Under the pieces are notes generated by a model. That model saw nothing but the letters and a program-made list of their open reading frames with translations, was not told the origin of the DNA and made no database searches. Shown here in pieces: positions 28,422-37,216 of a stretch of DNA of 64,000 nucleotides (positions are counted from its first letter, which is position 1; every line of letters starts with the position of its first letter). Origin of the DNA: Streptomyces sp. NBC_01260 (lineage in GTDB: Bacteria > Actinomycetota > Actinomycetes > Streptomycetales > Streptomycetaceae); contig NZ_CP108464.1 in assembly GCF_036226405.1 (NCBI RefSeq), positions 1,426,001 through 1,490,000 on the forward strand, written 5' to 3'. The position numbers and the translations under genes are program-made.

Positions 28422-28892
28422 ATGTCCTCAGAAGTCCCCACCACGCCTGCCGCCCCCGCGCACGAGGACGGCGCCGGCCGCTTCCTTCGCGGCGCGGCCC
28501 GGGTACTCGCCGCGGCCGGACTCGCCGTGGCCGCCTATGTGCACGCGCACCTGGCCGGGCGGTACGACGCCGTCACGGCCGACATCGGCCAGGGCACGCT
28601 GTTCCGGATCGAGGCGGGCATGGCCGCGCTGGCCGCGCTCCTCGTCCTGGTCTGGCGGCGGTGGCCGTCCGACCTCTTCGCCTGGTCCGTCGCGACCGGC
28701 GGGCTCGCGCTCCTGCTGATCTACCGGTACGCGGACATCGGCGCCTGGGGCCCGTTCCCGAACATGTACGAGCCGTTCTGGTTCGGCGAGAAAAGGGTCA
28801 CCCTCGTGGCCCAGGCGGTCGCGATGGTCGCCACGGTGTATCTGCTGCTCTTCCGACCGGAGCCCCGGACCCGCGACGGCCGTCTGCACTGA
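28422..28892 (+). CDS. four-TM membrane protein of unknown function
   Basis: 156 residues from ATG 28422. A short hydrophilic N-terminus precedes about four hydrophobic segments: ARVLAAAGLAVAAYVHAHLAG, RIEAGMAALAALLVLVW, FAWSVATGGLALLLIY and VTLVAQAVAMVATVYLLLF. A conserved-looking loop (GPFPNMYEPFWFGEKR) lies between the last two. No family assigned with confidence. It is co-oriented with and close to the cupredoxin gene, so a role as its membrane partner is possible. Confidence 0.75.
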   Translation: MSSEVPTTPAAPAHEDGAGRFLRGAARVLAAAGLAVAAYVHAHLAGRYDAVTADIGQGTLFRIEAGMAALAALLVLVWRRWPSDLFAWSVATGGLALLLIYRYADIGAWGPFPNMYEPFWFGEKRVTLVAQAVAMVATVYLLLFRPEPRTRDGRLH

Positions 28893-28910
28893 GCACCCGG
28901 CCCCGGGTGC
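28893..28910 (+). terminator. 8-bp GC hairpin after the cupredoxin operon
   Basis: GCACCCGG (28893-28900) and CCGGGTGC (28903-28910) flank a 2-base loop immediately after the stop codon. There is no T-run. It is a plausible actinobacterial terminator. Confidence 0.4.
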
Positions 28911-28987
28911 ATCAGCAGCACTTCGCGGCATGACCTGACGGCCGGAGAGGTCGAGACTGACCAGCCGTCTGCCAGTACCCACGGATT

Positions 28988-29797
28988 TCAGACATCCGAG
29001 GAGACCGTGATGAGGATCAGGCCCGAGAGCCCCGTCACCGCCCGGATCGAGTCCGCGAACACCTCCGTCGTCCACGCGGCCACGTCCGTCGACCACTCGC
29101 GCACGTCGCAGCGGAAGGCGAGCGCCCGGCGCAGGCCCTCGGCCTGCACCACTCCGGCGAGGGGAAGCGCCAGCCCCGCGGTCATCGTGCCGGCGGGCTT
29201 GAGGGGCTCAACCGCCATGTGCTGGTAGGTGCGTTCAAGCGCTGCGTCGCGGATCTCGGCGGCCCGCGCGCCGAGGTTCGCCGATGGCAGGGCGGACACG
29301 GTGACCGTCAGCGAATCCGCACCGGACGGGTCAGCGAGGGCGAACCAGTCCGCCACTTCGGCGAGTTCGATGCGGGCGTCCCCGGCGCGATGCAGCGGCA
29401 CGAGCGCGTGCGCGCCGGTGAGGCGGACGGTGCCGACGCGGCGCAGCGCGTCCGAGAGGACCGTGATGACGGGCAGGACCGGGAGGCGGCGGGCGCGCTG
29501 CCTCTTCCCCGGAGTGTTCACGGGCCGGGGAAGCGACGACTGCAGCCAGGCCAGTTGCCGGACCTGCCCGTCCTGCGTCCAGTCGCCGTCGGCGTCATTG
29601 TGGTCCCAGAGGTTGTCGGCGGGCTTGTCCGTAAGAACGGTGGAGCTCCAGGCGTAGGCGGACGCCCGCTTCACGGCGAGGCTGAAGACGTCCTCTTCGA
29701 GGTCGAACTCAGCGCTCACCCGGTCGATCCAGGGATGCCGGTCCAGTACCCCGTGAAGTCCCACGATGAGGGTGGCGTCCGGACCGGTATCCGTCAT
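28988..29797 (-). CDS. hypothetical protein, 269 aa
   Basis: ATG 29797-29795 has AGGAG upstream. The sequence is soluble, with mixed alpha/beta composition and no signal peptide, membrane span or recognised motif. N-terminal TLIVGLHGVLDRHPWIDRV and a C-terminal GLSGLILITVSSDV are the most hydrophobic parts. It follows a secreted-protein gene on the same strand by 43 bases and may be co-transcribed. No function assigned. Confidence 0.7.
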   Translation of the reverse strand: MTDTGPDATLIVGLHGVLDRHPWIDRVSAEFDLEEDVFSLAVKRASAYAWSSTVLTDKPADNLWDHNDADGDWTQDGQVRQLAWLQSSLPRPVNTPGKRQRARRLPVLPVITVLSDALRRVGTVRLTGAHALVPLHRAGDARIELAEVADWFALADPSGADSLTVTVSALPSANLGARAAEIRDAALERTYQHMAVEPLKPAGTMTAGLALPLAGVVQAEGLRRALAFRCDVREWSTDVAAWTTEVFADSIRAVTGLSGLILITVSSDV

Positions 29798-29840
29798 GGT
29801 CGTACTCCTGGATCAAGCGGGTGGAATGGGAACCAGGCAA

Positions 29841-30287
29841 TCAGACGCCGCACTTGACCGTGACCGGCTTCGTGTAGACCTTCTCCGGCGAGTCGGCCAC
29901 GCCGATCAGATCGACGTCGATCTTGGTGCGCCACTGGCGCGTGCTGCGGTTCGCGCACTTCTTGCGCGCGACGACCCGACGGGCGCTGCCGCCGTTGCCG
30001 GACTTGAGGCTCTTCGCGTTCCCGGCGACCGAGTGCCACTTCTTGCCGGACTTCATCTGCAGCCAGATGGTGACCTTGGCCTTGGTGCCGGGGCCACTGA
30101 CGTGGGTCCACCAGGCGTGGGCCGACGCCGTGCGCGGTGGGGTGCTGGAGATGTGCACGCGATCGCCGTTGGTGACGAAGACGCCGGGGCCTTTCGCGGC
30201 GGGCGGCGCGGCCGTCGCGGGGGCGACGGAGCCGCCGAGCAACGCGGCGGTCAGAGCCGTCGCCGTTAAGAAGGTGCGCATGCGCAT
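29841..30287 (-). CDS. small secreted protein of unknown function
   Basis: 148 residues from ATG 30287-30285, with GGAGG eight bases upstream. N-terminal signal peptide (TFLTATALTAALLGGSVAPATAAPP) with an Ala-X-Ala-type cleavage site near residue 27. The mature part is about 120 residues, Lys/Arg-rich and basic, with two Cys (KKCAN, VKCGV) that could pair. It contains short beta strands and a Trp-rich motif (AHAWWTHVSG). No family recognised. A basic, disulfide-bonded secreted protein could bind nucleic acid or cell wall, or inhibit enzymes, but nothing in the sequence decides. Confidence 0.75.
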   Translation of the reverse strand: MRMRTFLTATALTAALLGGSVAPATAAPPAAKGPGVFVTNGDRVHISSTPPRTASAHAWWTHVSGPGTKAKVTIWLQMKSGKKWHSVAGNAKSLKSGNGGSARRVVARKKCANRSTRQWRTKIDVDLIGVADSPEKVYTKPVTVKCGV

Positions 30288-30645
30288 GGTGTGGTGTCCT
30301 CCGCTGGTCATGATGCCGGGTGCGCGGGCTGTGCCGACGGTGGGCGGGGCTGACGCATCCATGCCGTACCGGCGCCGGTCAAGCGCGGGCGTGTGGCATC
30401 ACGCCGGTCCCGGGAACATCCCGGTGATCCCCGTTGCCCGTGGGCGGTCGGCAAGAGGGGTGCCGTCCGCGCGCACATCACGCTATGGGGGGACCGCGCT
30501 GCGATGCAATCACATAATTGATGGTGATTCGGTTACTTTTCGCAGGGTTGCCGGCCAGTTGGGGGCGACCCGGATCCGGACCCTGACTCCAAATCCTGGA
30601 CACGGGATATGCGGCTGGTGCCGGCGTGGTTGGTCTTGCTGTTGA
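30288..30645. other. intergenic, left edge of IS remnant zone
   Basis: 358 bases with no supported gene. The stretch 30505-30545 is noticeably AT-richer than its surroundings, which fits imported or decayed mobile DNA. Confidence 0.4.
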
Positions 30646-30772
30646 TGCGGAACTTCCAGACCACACCCTCGAACTGCTTCCGCAGTCGTGCAGGATACGG
30701 GCCGTACTCGCCGATCGGCAGGTACGGCTCGACGTACTCCCACTCCAGGTCAGTCGGTTGTTCCCGTGTCAT
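30646..30772 (-). pseudogene. IS5-family transposase N-terminal fragment
   Basis: From ATG 30772 the minus strand reads LEWEYVEPYLPIGEYGP and RLRKQFEGVVWKFR, the typical start of Streptomyces IS5-family transposases. Similarity stops after about 42 codons and the DDE residues are absent. It is a remnant. Confidence 0.75.
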
Positions 30773-31077
30773 GCACTACGGACTACCGGCCCCGCCCGCT
30801 CGACCAGGACGAAACGCGCAGATTGATCACGCCCGATACACCCCCTCGGAACGCTCGCCATAGCGGCTGCGAACGTGCTGGACGTGCCAGCTGACAGCGA
30901 GGCTGCGAATAGCCGTTACGTGGCTGCCCAGCCCGGTGCGCGGGGTTACTGAGATTTAACTCGTGGTGTCGTCATGCGGATCTGACTCTGGGGCGGAAAC
31001 ACGAAAGTGCCTTCCTGACCTGGGACGATGAACCTTGCTGAGGGGTTCTGTCGGTCCAGGCGGAGGGCACTTTCTAC
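30773..31077. other. non-coding DNA between two IS remnants
   Basis: 305 bases with no supported gene. Its right part presumably includes the left end of the IS1380 element, but I could not define a terminal inverted repeat by eye. Confidence 0.35.
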
Positions 31078-31638
31078 GTGCGGGCTATCGGGTTGCGTCC
31101 CAAGGTTCAGGTCAGTGCCGATGGTTCGGGGGTGGTCGGGCATGCCGGTGCACGGTTGCTGACGGATCTCGCTGATGCCACCGGGCTGACTGCCGCGTAC
31201 TCGACCGCGCTCAGGCCGTTTCGGCCGCGCGGGACCGGGCATGATCCGGGCCGGATCGCCACCGATCTGGCGGTGATGCTCGCCGATGGCGGTGAGGCCA
31301 TCGCGGATCTGGCCGTACTGCGAGACCATGCAGAGGTGTTCGGTTCGGTCGCCTCGACACCGACGGCCTGGCGGCTGCTCGCCGACACCGATGAGAAGGC
31401 ACTTTCTTCTCTGCGCTCGGCCCGTGCCCAAGCCCGGGAAGCCGCCTGGCTGCAGGCCGCTCAGCACGGTGAAGGCATACCCGCAGTCCGCGTTGCAGGA
31501 CGCGAAGTGCCCGGTCTGGTCCTGGACATCGACGCCACGCTGATCACCTGCCACTCCGAGAAAGACCAGGCCGCCCCCACCTACAAGGGCGGCTTCGGCT
31601 TCCACCCGCTGCTGTGCTTCCTGGCCAACACCGGCGAA
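31078..31638 (+). pseudogene. IS1380-family transposase, N-terminal part
   Basis: GTG 31078 follows GGAGGG. The reading frame gives VQVSADGSGVVGHAGARLL, LVLDIDATLITCHSEK (a DDE Asp) and GGFGFHPLLCFLANTGE, the first 187 residues of a roughly 460-residue IS1380 transposase. Similarity ends at NTGE (31636-31638), where unrelated IS sequence begins. A matching C-terminal part lies at 34581-35141. Confidence 0.85.
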
Positions 31639-31673
31639 GGCATGTCAGCTGAGGCGGTCGGCCAAGCTATCGG

Positions 31674-31738
31674 ATACCACCGATCTCGTCGTCGATCTTC
31701 ACGTACAGTGCGGTCAGCAGGGCGTCCAGGTTGTTCAT
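31674..31738 (-). pseudogene. IS982-family transposase N-terminal fragment
   Basis: ATG 31738-31736 on the minus strand begins NNLDALLTALYVKIDDEIGG, the standard opening of IS982 transposases. Similarity ends after about 22 codons, next to the break in the IS1380 gene. Its start codon overlaps the stop of the neighbouring transposase by one base (TGATG), which is coincidental to the nesting. Confidence 0.7.
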
Positions 31739-32904
31739 CACACAACGTTCTTGGACGCCCTGCCTGCGTTCCCGGGCACACCGTCAGTATTCGGAATGAC
31801 TCGTCTAACACAGCCCAGGGTCTGTTTGAACAGCCGGAAGGTGTGCTCGATATCGAAGCGCCGCAGGAATGCCTGCCAGAGCAGATCGACTTCCGCCTCA
31901 GTGGCGTCGAGCCCTGACCACCACAGCCAGACCGGCTTCGGTGTTGCCCCGCTGGGCAGGTGCTCGACCTGCAAACGGATCACCGTGCCCTCGATAACCG
32001 GCAAAGCACCCAGCTGAGCGGTCCAGGCCGAGCGATGGGTCAGTCTCGGGTGGAGCCGGTCCCAGGCCCGGGCGACGGCGGTGCCATAGAGGCGGGTTGC
32101 GGTCACCGTCTGCGCGTCGGGAGTGTTCCAGGTGGACGGGTCACCGAATACGAACTCGCCGCCATGGCGGGGCGGCCGACCCCGGACACCGGGCTCGCGG
32201 GGCGGGACCGACCGTCGCAGGACACGGTCCGAACGCATCCGGCCCAGCACCTGCACCGGTAGATCCTTGAGCAGGAAGGCCAGACGGGGCACGTCGTAGC
32301 CGGCATCCACCACGATCAGGATCTCCGGATCGCCGTCCTTCCACTGCCCGGCATCGATCAGCCGCTCGACGAGATCGCGCATCTGCCCGGCAGTGACGGT
32401 GGCGGCGTCATCTCCCGGTGCCAGACGCAGTGCGTCCAGCGGTGCGGTCCAGGAACTGCGGCCTGTCTCCAGCGCGCAGATCACCGAGTAGGGCCAGCCG
32501 GGCACGGGAATGTGCTGGTCCCTGCCCCGCCCGTAGGTGTGGCACAGAATCCGCTGCGGTGAGGTGTGGGCACTGGGCCGCAGCCAGCAGGTCAGGTCGG
32601 CGGCCAGGACCAGCCGGCCGTCCGCCGCCCGTGGCAGCGGCACCGTGGCCAGGCCCCGTCGCAGCCGGGCGACGTCGACCCGGCCCGCGGACAGGGCGTC
32701 GTAGAGCCCGCCATGCCCGCGACGGTGTTCACCCACCAGCGACAGTTCCACCAGCGACCGGACCGGACCATCCGCGCACAACACCGCGTCCGCGAGTTCG
32801 AACAACGCATCCGCACGCTTGGTCAGACAGGAGTAGAACTCACCCCGGAAGCGTGACAGTTCCGCAAACGGATCCTGCCCGACAGCATGATGCGACAGAC
32901 TCAT
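31738..32904 (-). pseudogene. NF041680-like transposase, C-terminally truncated
   Basis: 388 codons from ATG 32904-32902. The N-terminal four fifths are intact: FAELSRFRGEFYSCLTKRAD, LVLAADLTCWLRP, PEILIVVDAGYDVPRL and HLPSGATPKPVWLWWSG, as in a widespread Streptomyces transposase-like family. After FRLFKQTLGC the family similarity stops, and 23 unrelated residues precede TGA at 31738. Full-length relatives run to roughly 480 residues from memory. The break coincides with the upstream sequence of the IS982 fragment, which suggests IS982 inserted into this gene and most of it was later deleted. Confidence 0.75.
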
Positions 32905-33078
32905 CCCCACGGCGTGCTGAGCGTTGTGTGTTCCTTGGTCGGATCACATGCTCAGCACGAAGGCCGCCCGTGTGTACGGCAGTTACCAGTCCGAGTGATC
33001 AAGTACGACGAGCCGTTCGGACCCCGAGGTTGAAGATCAAAGGTGGAGCGGGGTGCGCTGCACTGGAGACGGGGGCGT

Positions 33079-33825
33079 ATGACCGTCACCGTGCCGGGAG
33101 CGCAGATCCGGGAGGTCAAGGTGACGGGGCAGACGCTGGCCGTGGTTCTGTTCGAGGAGTCGTCGACCGACGCGGACATGACAGTCCAGCATCGCAATGA
33201 GGCGGTGGTTGCTGCGCTCGGTCGCGAGATTGCCGCGATCGTGAGCGACGCGGCCCCCTCGGGGAGCCGGCGGCCAGTCCAGCGGCAGTTGGTGAGCGTA
33301 TGGCCCCTGCGGGTGCTGGCTGATCTACGTAATCGGGTGCGGCATGGCAGCCCGTGGTGGCGGCGTGCCCTCTGGTACATGGTTCTGGGATTCCCCCTGG
33401 CCGTGTTGTTGCCGGTGGAGCCCCGCCCCCTGGGCCCCGTCGCCTGGCTGTTGCTGCCGCTGGGCGTCGCCTCGCTGCGCGCATGGGTGAGCATGGCCGA
33501 ACTGGACAAGCGGTGGGTGATGTGGCGGCGAGGCATCACCGTACGGGCAAGGTTCGAGTCCGACCCGCACCGCGACAGCACCAGTAGCTACATCGTCCAC
33601 TTCCGCACGCTCGACGGCCGGAAGGTCACGGTGAACGGGCAAGTGCGAGGGCACCGGGAGGAAATTCGATACGACCCACAGGACTCCTCGCGTGTGCTCG
33701 TGCCGACCCGCGTGGCGTGGCTGGGGGTCGCCTTGGCCGCGTTCATGTTGATCGGTTTCTGGGGCGTCGTCTTCAGTATCCCGGCGGTTCTCTGGCTGAT
33801 TGGGTTGCTGGCACTGCCGTTCTAG
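33079..33825 (+). CDS. DUF3592-like membrane protein
   Basis: 248 residues from ATG 33079 (upstream GGGGG); a GTG at 33043 is possible. Soluble N-terminal 85 residues, two membrane segments (about 106-121 and 129-146), a beta-rich middle region containing YIVHFRTLDGRKVTVNGQVRG and VLVPTR, then two closing hydrophobic segments to the C-terminus. The middle pattern fits DUF3592-type proteins, function unknown. It is the only intact non-IS gene among the transposase fragments, so it may be cargo or a surviving host gene. Confidence 0.75.
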   Translation: MTVTVPGAQIREVKVTGQTLAVVLFEESSTDADMTVQHRNEAVVAALGREIAAIVSDAAPSGSRRPVQRQLVSVWPLRVLADLRNRVRHGSPWWRRALWYMVLGFPLAVLLPVEPRPLGPVAWLLLPLGVASLRAWVSMAELDKRWVMWRRGITVRARFESDPHRDSTSSYIVHFRTLDGRKVTVNGQVRGHREEIRYDPQDSSRVLVPTRVAWLGVALAAFMLIGFWGVVFSIPAVLWLIGLLALPF

Positions 33826-33884
33826 TTAAGAACGGTCCGGCGGCACGGGTAGCCAAGCGGACTGTTCGAGTGGTGTGGGCTGCG

Positions 33885-34561
33885 TGGGCACCGGACGGAC
33901 GCCCACGACTGACCCCCGCCCAGTTGCAGGCCGCGCTCAAGCGGGCCGGCCGCCAGCGCGGCATCAAGGCCGAGGCCGAGGCCGAGCGTCTTCGAGAGGT
34001 CTTCCGCGCCGACTGGGCCCACCAGCCGCCGCTGGTCGAAGCCGCGCTCGGCAAGCAGATGCTCGCCATCCTGGTCCAGCTCGAAGCCGCATGCACAACC
34101 GCCGACGACCTCGCCGAGGCGGTGGAGGAGACGTTCCCTCAGCACCCGGACGCTGAGATCCTCCTCAGCTTCCCCGGCCTCGGCACCAAACTCGGTGCCC
34201 GGGTGCTCGCCGAGATCGGAGACGACGCAAACGGTTCGCCGACGCCCGCGGCCTGAAGGCATACGCCGGCGCCTCGCCCATCACCAGGGCTTCCGGCAAG
34301 AAGTCCAGCATCACCCGCAGATGGGTCAAGAACGACCGCCTCAACCACGCCGGATACCTCTGGGCCTTCGCCGCCATCACCGCCTCACCCGGCGCCAAAA
34401 CCCACTACCGCAGGCGCCGCGACGACCACGGAGACTGGCACGCCACCACCCAACGCAACCTCTTCAACCGCATGATCGGACAGCTCTACCACTGCCTCCA
34501 ACACCGCACGCCATTCGATGAACACGCCGCCTGTGCAACCGAACTTGCCGCCGCGGCTTGA
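33885..34561 (+). pseudogene. IS110-family transposase, 5'-truncated and frameshifted
   Basis: Two frames together give the C-terminal Transposase_20 half of an IS110 (DEDD) transposase. The first frame ends ILLSFPGLGTKLGARVLAEIGDD. A one-base deletion at about 34227 shifts to the frame reading RFADARGLKAYAGASPITRASGKK and continuing to TGA 34559-34561. The N-terminal catalytic DEDD domain is missing. It is non-functional. Confidence 0.85.
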
Positions 34562-34580
34562 CGAGTTATCCGCCTGAGGT

Positions 34581-35141
34581 GTCTGCTTCGCGACCAACGC
34601 CAAAGGCGGCCAGCTCGCCGACCTTGAACTGCGCCACCGCCGCCGGGCCCGCTGCGAGGACCGCATCCGCAACGCCCGCGACACCGGCCTGCGCAACCTG
34701 CCCCTGCACGACACCGCACAGAACCGGATCTGGCTGGAGATCGTCCAGATCGCACTCGACCTCCTCGCCTGGATGCCGATGCCCGCCCTGACCACAGAAA
34801 AGCGCCGCTGGGAACCCAAGAAGCTCCGCCTGCGACTGTTCTCCGCCGCCACCCAGCTGGTCACCACCGGCCGCCGCCAGGTCCGCTTCACCACACGATG
34901 ACCCTGGACCGACGAAGTCCCCCCGGGCAATCGACCGGCTCAATGCCTTGCCGAGCCCCGGCTGACCAGCCACACCGACCGCCCCAACGATCCGCACCAC
35001 CACACCGGGAAAGTGGAACCCGGCGCCGACCCGACGCGACAACCGGGCCATCAACCTGCCCCAGCCCCGAAAAGACCGCACCCCGCAAACACAGAACCCC
35101 CGTCGGCACACCGACGAGGGCTCATGAACGATCGAGGCTAA
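34581..35141 (+). pseudogene. IS1380-family transposase, C-terminal part
   Basis: One frame reads CFATNAKGGQLADLELRHRR, RIRNARDTGLRNLPLHDTAQ and RRWEPKKLRLRLF, the end of an IS1380 transposase. An in-frame TGA at 34899-34901 is followed in the same frame by PWTDEV and on to GLMNDRG and TAA at 35139-35141. It may belong to the same original element as 31078-31638, with the middle lost. A CGTCGG-CACA-CCGACG hairpin lies at 35101-35116 near its end. Confidence 0.8.
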
Positions 35142-35590
35142 GGCTTGTCCCGCGGCCAGGGCCGCCCGTCGAGGCGTTCGATATCGCGGTTGAGCCGGGC
35201 GAGATTGTCCGCGAGCTGGGTCGCCTCCTCGGGGGTCCAGTCGGCCAGCAGCGAGCCGAGGCCCTCCAGGTTCTCCGACCGGTCCTGGTCCAGGCGCTGC
35301 CCGCCCTCCTCCGTGATGACGAACTTCCGGGCGATGCCGCCCTCCGGGTCGGGAATGCGCTCGACAACACCGGCCCGCAGCATGGCGGCGGTCTGCCGGT
35401 TCAGCGTGGAGGCGTCCAGACCGAAGGCGTCGCGCAGATCACCGATGGACATCGGGCCCTCGACCTGAATGCGGCTGAGGAGGATGTAGGCACTCCGGTC
35501 CAGCCGGCCGCCGCCCCTGGAGGCGAGCAGATTCATATGGCGGCCGAGAAGCATGGTCTCGAACTCGATCCGGTCCACGGGCATGTCCAC
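35138..35590 (-). CDS. MarR-family transcriptional regulator
   Basis: 150 residues from GTG 35590-35588, eight bases after an AAGGA site; an in-frame ATG at 35584 is less well spaced. Winged HTH: YILLSRIQVEGPMSIGDLRDAFGLDASTLNRQTAAMLRAGVVER, then a wing with ARKFVITEEG and a C-terminal dimerisation helix. Its stop codon falls in the last bases of the IS1380 relic, so the final residues may have been altered by that insertion. A palindrome about 100 bases upstream of its start is a likely autoregulatory site. Confidence 0.88.
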   Translation of the reverse strand: MDMPVDRIEFETMLLGRHMNLLASRGGGRLDRSAYILLSRIQVEGPMSIGDLRDAFGLDASTLNRQTAAMLRAGVVERIPDPEGGIARKFVITEEGGQRLDQDRSENLEGLGSLLADWTPEEATQLADNLARLNRDIERLDGRPWPRDKP

Positions 35591-36150
35591 GCGAGGCTTC
35601 CTTCGACTGCGGGTGCGGGCCTGCCTCCCTGCCGGGAAGGCCACCTCTCTGTACAGATATACCACGGACCATATGCATGCTGCACTTCGTGTGCATGAGG
35701 CACTCCTCATGCATGCTGCACATCGATTGCGTGGCGTACCCCGCCATCCGCATCAGGACCAGGGTCACCAGGCGCCGAGGCCCTGGCCTGGTAGACGAGG
35801 AGACCGAGGCCGAGATCACAACCCATACGCATCCTGCTCGCCCACTCCTCCGGAGAGATGACCGCACGCCATGTGCCCGCCTGCACGACACCACGGTCCG
35901 CCGGCACCGGGAGAGGGCCCGCAAGGCGAGAGCGTCACCGTCAGCCCAGGCGGCCTCGTGGCCGAGGCCGCCTGGGCCAACCAGCGGCTCGGCTGCGCGA
36001 CTCCACCCCTGCCCGATGTTCCTCACCACCCCCGCGAACGGCCGCCCGCGCCATTCCGTCGCGGACGGCCGCGGAGGTGCTGTCTCGAAACGGCTGGGCC
36101 CGTCACCCGCAGGGTGAAAGCCGGCCCGCTTCTGTCGTCCTGCCGGGGAT
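35591..36150. other. 560-base non-coding region upstream of marR
   Basis: No supported gene. The part nearest marR (35640-35740) is AT-richer and holds the repeat cluster listed separately. The rest is ordinary GC-rich sequence whose short open frames show no recognisable product or ribosome binding site. Confidence 0.5.
35673..35721. promoter_or_regulatory. nested palindrome and direct repeats upstream of marR
   Basis: TGCATGAGG (35692-35700) and its exact reverse complement CCTCATGCA (35705-35713) flank a 4-base centre. In addition ATGCATGCTGCAC occurs twice (35673-35685 and 35709-35721). It lies 83-131 bases upstream of the marR start in an AT-richer patch, as expected for a MarR-type operator. 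Confidence 0.6.
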
Positions 36151-36711
36151 TCAGATGCTGTCGGGCTCCCAGACGGGCAGCCAGACGTCATTGGCCACCC
36201 CCTGGGAGGTGCAGTCGTACTGAATCAGGTTGTTCCCGACGCCGACACCCCCGTTGACGTTGAGGCACTTGCCGCTGGACTTGACGACGACCTGGTAGCC
36301 GATGCCCTTGGGCACGAACTTCCACAGTTCGTTGTCGGCGCTTCCGCAGGTGTACTGGATGACCTGGGTGCCGTTGGCACTTCCGCCTCCGTTGACGTTG
36401 AGGCACTTGCCGCTGCCGACGGACTTGAATCGGTAGTAGCCGCCCAGAGCCGCGTCCGCTTCCCAGCGTTCGTTGGTCGTGCCGGACCAGGGGTACTGGA
36501 TGACCGGGACACCGTTGCCCGTTGCCGCTCCCCGGACGTTGGCGACCTGCCCCGGGTCGGCGGCGAGCCTGAGGGTGAACTGCTGGGCGACGATCGACCG
36601 CGTCGCGGGGCGCCCGTCATCGGCTGCCGCCGTAACGGCCGTGCTGGACACGAGTGTCGCGGTGCATGCGAGAGCACCCGCGCCGACAGCCCATTTCTGG
36701 TGAAGCTTCAT
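36151..36711 (-). CDS. secreted ricin-type beta-trefoil lectin
   Basis: 186 residues from ATG 36711-36709 with CGGAG upstream. Signal peptide (AVGAGALACTATLVSSTAVTAAA) and a mature beta-trefoil of about 150 residues. The RICIN repeats are visible: KCLNVNGGGSANGTQVIQY and KCLNVNGGVGVGNNLIQY with QxW-like ends (NELWKF, NDVWLP); the first repeat is more diverged. No catalytic domain is attached, so it is probably a stand-alone sugar-binding protein. Separate from its neighbours. Confidence 0.9.
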   Translation of the reverse strand: MKLHQKWAVGAGALACTATLVSSTAVTAAADDGRPATRSIVAQQFTLRLAADPGQVANVRGAATGNGVPVIQYPWSGTTNERWEADAALGGYYRFKSVGSGKCLNVNGGGSANGTQVIQYTCGSADNELWKFVPKGIGYQVVVKSSGKCLNVNGGVGVGNNLIQYDCTSQGVANDVWLPVWEPDSI

Positions 36712-37216
36712 ACTTTGCTCCGGTTCCGCTGACGCACCAAAAACGGAATTGTTTCTGTACGTAGTCAGCTCGCGACTGAACGTAGCGATGCGGGGGGCTG
36801 GGGCACAGAGGGCGCCCGAAGCAGTCGGAGCGCCTGAAGTGACTCCGCGCGCCCGCGGTCGCCACCGGCATCTCCGCCGGCAGAGGTTTGCCAAGGCCCG
36901 CCGCTGAAGATCAGTCTGATCGCAGCCGCGCCGGGCGAGCGCCAGGGTCGGTCCCGGCACGGAGCCCTGGCCGTCATCGGCTCCGTCATCCTGACCCTCG
37001 CTGTGGGGGGCGATGACGACGGCCTGGTTCGTCCTGGTCAGAGCCACCCCGGTGGCGCCATGTTTGCCGTGGATCGAGCGGCGAAGGGGCAGACCTGGTT
37101 CGCGAGGGCCGCCCCTGGTCCCTTCCGCCGGAGGACCGGGCACCGCTCGCGGCGGGCACCGACCACGCCCCCACCAGTTCAGAGATCATTCGCGGGACAA
37201 GCCGTAGACTCGCCGA
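36712..37216. other. 505-base region without a supported gene
   Basis: Contains the promoters of the lectin and the YciO-like gene. A short plus-strand frame near 36960-37000 translates to a hydrophobic stretch (ALAVIGSVILTLAVG) that could be the tail of a decayed membrane protein, but no start, stop or homology supports a gene. Confidence 0.4.

Noticed and set aside
34899..34901. In-frame TGA as a selenocysteine codon
   Set aside because: It lies in a decayed transposase with no functional site at that position; a nonsense mutation is simpler.
30646..35141. A complete mobile element or integrative island
   Set aside because: All transposase genes are truncated; no integrase, tRNA att site or matched terminal repeats were seen.
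37013..37207. Short plus-strand frame with a hydrophobic start
   Set aside because: No ribosome binding site or recognisable product; could be decay or chance.
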